64,000 nucleotides of DNA from an alpha proteobacterium U9-1i. Lineage in GTDB: Bacteria > Pseudomonadota > Alphaproteobacteria > Caulobacterales > Aquidulcibacteraceae. Position numbers and translations under genes: made by a program. This document shows, piece after piece, positions 61,212 through 64,000 of the stretch. The DNA is taken from positions 1,348,948 through 1,412,947 of the forward strand of contig BBSY01000003.1 in assembly GCA_000974665.1 (NCBI GenBank), read 5' to 3'. The notes beneath the pieces were generated by a model. It saw nothing but the letters and a program-made list of their open reading frames with translations, was not told the origin of the DNA and did not search any database. Within the stretch, counting starts at the first letter, position 1; each line of letters starts with the position of its first letter.

Positions 61212-63268
61212 CGTTCAAGTTCGGCAATCAGCGCGTCAGCCCGGTAGACGTGACGGAGCGCCGCTTGAATGCCGGTCGCGGCGACCACGACGGTGCGGTT
61301 CAAACGCCCATCATAGAAATAATCGCCGCCAAGCGAGTGAATGTTGCCGTCCCACGCAACGCCGACGACCCGCCCATCGCGATCAACCAGCGGACTGCCG
61401 GAATTGCCTCCGATGATGTCGTTGGTGGTGGCGACCGAGATGATCGTGTTCGGATCCAAGCGCGGCTCCGCCAACCGCCAAGTCGTCGCCAACTCAAATG
61501 GCGGCGCGCCGGTGTTGTTCGCGAAAATCTCGCCCACCCGGCCAAACGGCCCAACCTCGCGCCCATCCGGCTCCGTCAAGCCGGCAACGCGGCCGTATGA
61601 AAGGCGCAGCGAGAAGGTCGCGTCCGGGTACTGCTCTTCGCCGTAAAGCTGGAACCGCGCCCGCGCGATGCGCTCATGCGCACGCGCGATCGGCCCCTCC
61701 ACTTCCCGCTGGAAGCGTGCATTGAGGCCGCGCGCGTCGCCATCCCAACGCCGCACGAACTGGATCATAGGATCTTCAGAAGCCGCGATCGCTGACGGGC
61801 CTCCTCGCCACAATTGCGCGCGATACGCCGCGTCGCCCAGACGCGACTGCGTTAGAATGCGCGCAAGAGCGTCCGGGTTGGCGCGGCCAATGACAGCAAT
61901 TGTGCCCGGATCGTTGACCCCCAAATTGGCCTGCAGGCGCGTCAGCCAGTGCGTAAGCACGATTTGCTCGAGCCCTACATCAACGGGCCGGACGGCCAGC
62001 AGATTCTGCTCAAGAGCGGCGATCCGCGATTCGTTGTAGCGCGGTAAGCGCTCGGAATCCGGCTTGGCGCGCTCTTCCGCGCCGCGCACGAGGTCGCGCG
62101 CCCAGCCGAACAGCGCAGAAGAACCTGGCCCGCCCTCTAGGTACGTGTATTGCGCGTGGAAGCCGCGCTGCGCTGCTTTCGCCGCCTCAATCTCACCCCA
62201 CGCATCGCCAACCTCGCGCCGCAGCGTGCGATTGGCGTTGACGCGCCGGCGCAGTTCCGCTTCGCGGCTCGTCAAAAGCGCGAATGACGCAGGATCAACC
62301 AGAGCCGCGCGTCGCCCATAGAGCGACTTGAATCCGTTCTCCAAACCACGCAGCACGCTGGTCGCGCCGCGCGCCTGATCCGGACCGAGATTCGAATAGG
62401 CCTGCACCCTACCGCGAAGCTCGGCCATATTCATCAACGTCGCCGGCAACGCATAGTCGCGCGTGAACGTGAGTTCCGACACGGTACGCAGGCGCGACGT
62501 ATTGCCGGGATTGCCCGTCACCATCACCGGCTCGCCCGCTTCAAGCGGCGTGAAGCGCATCCGCAAATGGTTCGGTGTCGCTGCGGGCGCGCCGTTCTCG
62601 TAGAGCCGCACCAGCGCGAAATCGATGCAATGCGCGGGAAACTCGAAATCGGTGAGGTTGCCGCCGTACTGCGCCATGATGTTTTCCGGCGCGAACGCGA
62701 GGCGCACGTCCTCGTAGCGGCGATAGCGATAAAGACTGTAACGCCCGCCTTGATAGAGCGTCACCACTTCGCAACGCACCGCGCCGCTGCTGCACTCGGA
62801 TTCAATCCGCGAAATTTCGCCATCGCGCGCCCGCGCAAAGCCATCCGCGCCGACCGCGCCCGTCGCCCCGCCAATACGCTGCGTCACGTCGGAAATGTCC
62901 GTGAGCACCTGGATCGCCATGCCCGGGCAGCGCAATTCGTCGTTGCGCGTAGCCGCGACGAGCCCCGTATCGACAAGATTGCGCTGCGCCGTTGAGAGAT
63001 CGCGCACGCACCCGACCACACAATGCTGATTGGTGAGCACCAAGCCTTCGCTGCTGACGATCGAGCTCGAACAGCCGCCTTGCAGCCGCGCGGCGCCGGC
63101 GCGCACGCGCGCCAGCCAATCGGCGTCCGGCGCCCAGCCGATCTCAGCCCGCATGCGCGCGGCCGGGATTGCATCGAACGTCCACATCCCTTCTTCGGCG
63201 GACGCGCGCGGTGTCGCCGCGAGACAAACGGCGACCGCCGCAATGAGCAGGTTTTTGGCTTTGGACAT
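61208..63268 (-). CDS. S46-family dipeptidyl-peptidase (DPP7/DPP11-like)
   Basis: A 686-residue secreted serine peptidase. Signal peptide to about residue 25 (TPRASA). The catalytic triad is visible: His in TNQHCVVGCVR near residue 80, Asp in CIDFALVRLYENG, and Ser in IIGGNSGSPLVDRDG near residue 634. These enzymes release dipeptides from peptide N-termini in the periplasm or outside. ATG 63268 used; a longer frame upstream has no signal. Confidence 0.9.
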   Translation of the reverse strand: MSKAKNLLIAAVAVCLAATPRASAEEGMWTFDAIPAARMRAEIGWAPDADWLARVRAGAARLQGGCSSSIVSSEGLVLTNQHCVVGCVRDLSTAQRNLVDTGLVAATRNDELRCPGMAIQVLTDISDVTQRIGGATGAVGADGFARARDGEISRIESECSSGAVRCEVVTLYQGGRYSLYRYRRYEDVRLAFAPENIMAQYGGNLTDFEFPAHCIDFALVRLYENGAPAATPNHLRMRFTPLEAGEPVMVTGNPGNTSRLRTVSELTFTRDYALPATLMNMAELRGRVQAYSNLGPDQARGATSVLRGLENGFKSLYGRRAALVDPASFALLTSREAELRRRVNANRTLRREVGDAWGEIEAAKAAQRGFHAQYTYLEGGPGSSALFGWARDLVRGAEERAKPDSERLPRYNESRIAALEQNLLAVRPVDVGLEQIVLTHWLTRLQANLGVNDPGTIAVIGRANPDALARILTQSRLGDAAYRAQLWRGGPSAIAASEDPMIQFVRRWDGDARGLNARFQREVEGPIARAHERIARARFQLYGEEQYPDATFSLRLSYGRVAGLTEPDGREVGPFGRVGEIFANNTGAPPFELATTWRLAEPRLDPNTIISVATTNDIIGGNSGSPLVDRDGRVVGVAWDGNIHSLGGDYFYDGRLNRTVVVAATGIQAALRHVYRADALIAELER

Positions 63269-63356
63269 GGGCGCGCTCCTGACCCGGAGTTTGCCCGCGA
63301 ACACCGACGTGCGGCAAGGCCGCTGGTCGCAACCAGCGGCATGCGCGTCGTCGGCG

Positions 63357-64000
63357 TTACTCCGCCGCCTTCTTAGCCGCGTCGGCGTGTTCCGGCTTCC
63401 AACGCAATTTGGGCTGACGCGCGGCGCGCGTGTCATCGAGCCGCCGCATCGGCGCAAGCTTGGGCGCGGCCTTGAAGAACGCCGCATCGCCCGCATTGAT
63501 GCGCTCGGCGAGCGCGATCATCACATCGGCGAAGCGATCCAGTTCGCGCTTCGATTCCGTTTCCGTCGGCTCAATCAGCATCGCGCCATGCACGACCAAC
63601 GGGAAGTACGTCGTGAACGGGTGATAGCCCTCATCGATCAGCGCCTTGGCGATATCGACGGTCTCGACGCCCTTCGGCTTCGTCGTTGAATCGTCCAGTA
63701 GCACTTCGTGCATGCACGGGCCATCACCGAACGGCGCGTTGAAATGCGACTTCAAGCGCGCGAGCAAATAATTCGCGTTCAGCACCGCGTCTTCCGCCAC
63801 TTGCCGCAGACCGTCGCTGCCGTGGCTCATCATGTAGCTGAGCGCGCGCGTAAACATGCCCATCTGGCCATGGAACGCGCACATGCGGCCAAAGGCTTGC
63901 GTGCCATCCGCGTGCTCACGCAGCGCGTATCCTCCCCCGCTTGCGGGGGAGGTGGCCACAAAGTGGTCGGAGGGGGGAGTTGTCGCCCACGTGCCCCCCC
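63357..64000 (-). CDS. gcvPB: Glycine dehydrogenase (decarboxylating) subunit 2, C-terminal part
   Basis: P-protein subunit 2 of the glycine cleavage system; the right edge of the window cuts the gene. About 214 codons visible. AFGRMCAFHGQMGMFTRALSYMMSHG, VAEDAVLNANYLLARL, the HPFTTYFPLVVHGAMLIEPTETESK block and the closing RAARQPKLRW are diagnostic. Before AFGRM the frame reads through a type-2 palindromic element (63931 onward), giving a Pro/Ser/Gly-rich segment where relatives have a short variable loop. Glycine cleavage makes methylene-THF, CO2 and NH3. Confidence 0.88.
   Translation of the reverse strand, partial: GGTWATTPPSDHFVATSPASGGGYALREHADGTQAFGRMCAFHGQMGMFTRALSYMMSHGSDGLRQVAEDAVLNANYLLARLKSHFNAPFGDGPCMHEVLLDDSTTKPKGVETVDIAKALIDEGYHPFTTYFPLVVHGAMLIEPTETESKRELDRFADVMIALAERINAGDAAFFKAAPKLAPMRRLDDTRAARQPKLRWKPEHADAAKKAAE
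63931..64000. repeat. Type-2 REPIN-like element F inside gcvPB (cut by window edge)
   Basis: Left outer palindrome CCTCCCCCGCTTGCGGGGGAGG (63931-63952), inner hairpin TGGCCAC-AAA-GTGGTC, then GGAGGGGGG. The second unit lies beyond the window. The gcvPB frame stays open through the visible part. Confidence 0.75.

Overview
The window is high-GC DNA with dense, tightly packed genes and many 1-4 bp stop/start overlaps. It looks like a chromosomal segment of an alphaproteobacterium of the Caulobacterales/Hyphomonadaceae type. The main reasons are a CcrM-type adenine methyltransferase next to rnhB, a perfect CtrA-type box (TTAA-N7-TTAA) before a cell-wall hydrolase, an F0 operon with split b/b' subunits, and the order mutY / dciA-like / dsbA-like / smc. 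UrcA, DUF2093 and DUF4170 proteins point the same way. Nearly all of it is housekeeping. No rRNA, tRNA, CRISPR array, prophage or classical IS was seen.

Layout. 1-2.0 kb (minus): gshA (cut by the window edge), an unusual signal-peptidase-like lipoprotein and rsmE. 2.1-11.6 kb: mixed genes including an MsbA-like ABC exporter, ubiA, alkA, an ArsR/NIPSNAP/ABM cluster, a desaturase, a METTL20-like methyltransferase and a MAPEG protein. 11.6-23.5 kb: pmbA, an IMPase, DUF4170 and a second MsbA-like exporter, then (after four unrelated genes) the lipid A/Kdo run DUF374-waaA-lpxK-lpxL. 23.5-26.8 kb: lipoproteins, an M23 peptidase and mltA. 26.9-31.1 kb: the NAD locus nadA-(secreted protein)-nadB-nadC behind two palindromic operators. 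31.2-37.4 kb: an adenylate-cyclase/TPR protein, a divergent DJ-1/GlxA pair, an SDR and a CtrA-box-controlled SleB-type hydrolase. 37.4-44.5 kb (minus): glyQ, DUF559, glyS, DUF559, ppdK. 44.5-51 kb: rnhB, ccrM, a Crp-family regulator, an M1 aminopeptidase and a 35-residue secreted peptide. 51-59.8 kb: mutY, a DciA-like gene, a DsbA-like gene, smc, and atpI-B-E-F'-F. 60-64 kb: DUF1304, a manganese (yybP-ykoY) riboswitch with a TMEM165/GDT1 transporter, an S46 peptidase, and gcvPB (cut by the edge).

The most unusual signal is a set of at least seven REPIN-like palindromic elements in two families. Each complete one has two inverted terminal units around about 60 bp. Two of the loci carry a DUF559 (PD-(D/E)XK/Vsr-like) nuclease gene. 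One DUF559 gene lies directly between inverted type-1 ends. The other lies between two directly repeated 152-bp type-2 elements. Other copies sit in frame inside rsmE and gcvPB, or supply the Shine-Dalgarno sequences of nadB and glyS. I propose, as inference only, that DUF559 proteins mobilise or maintain these palindromes, much as RAYT proteins do for REPINs.
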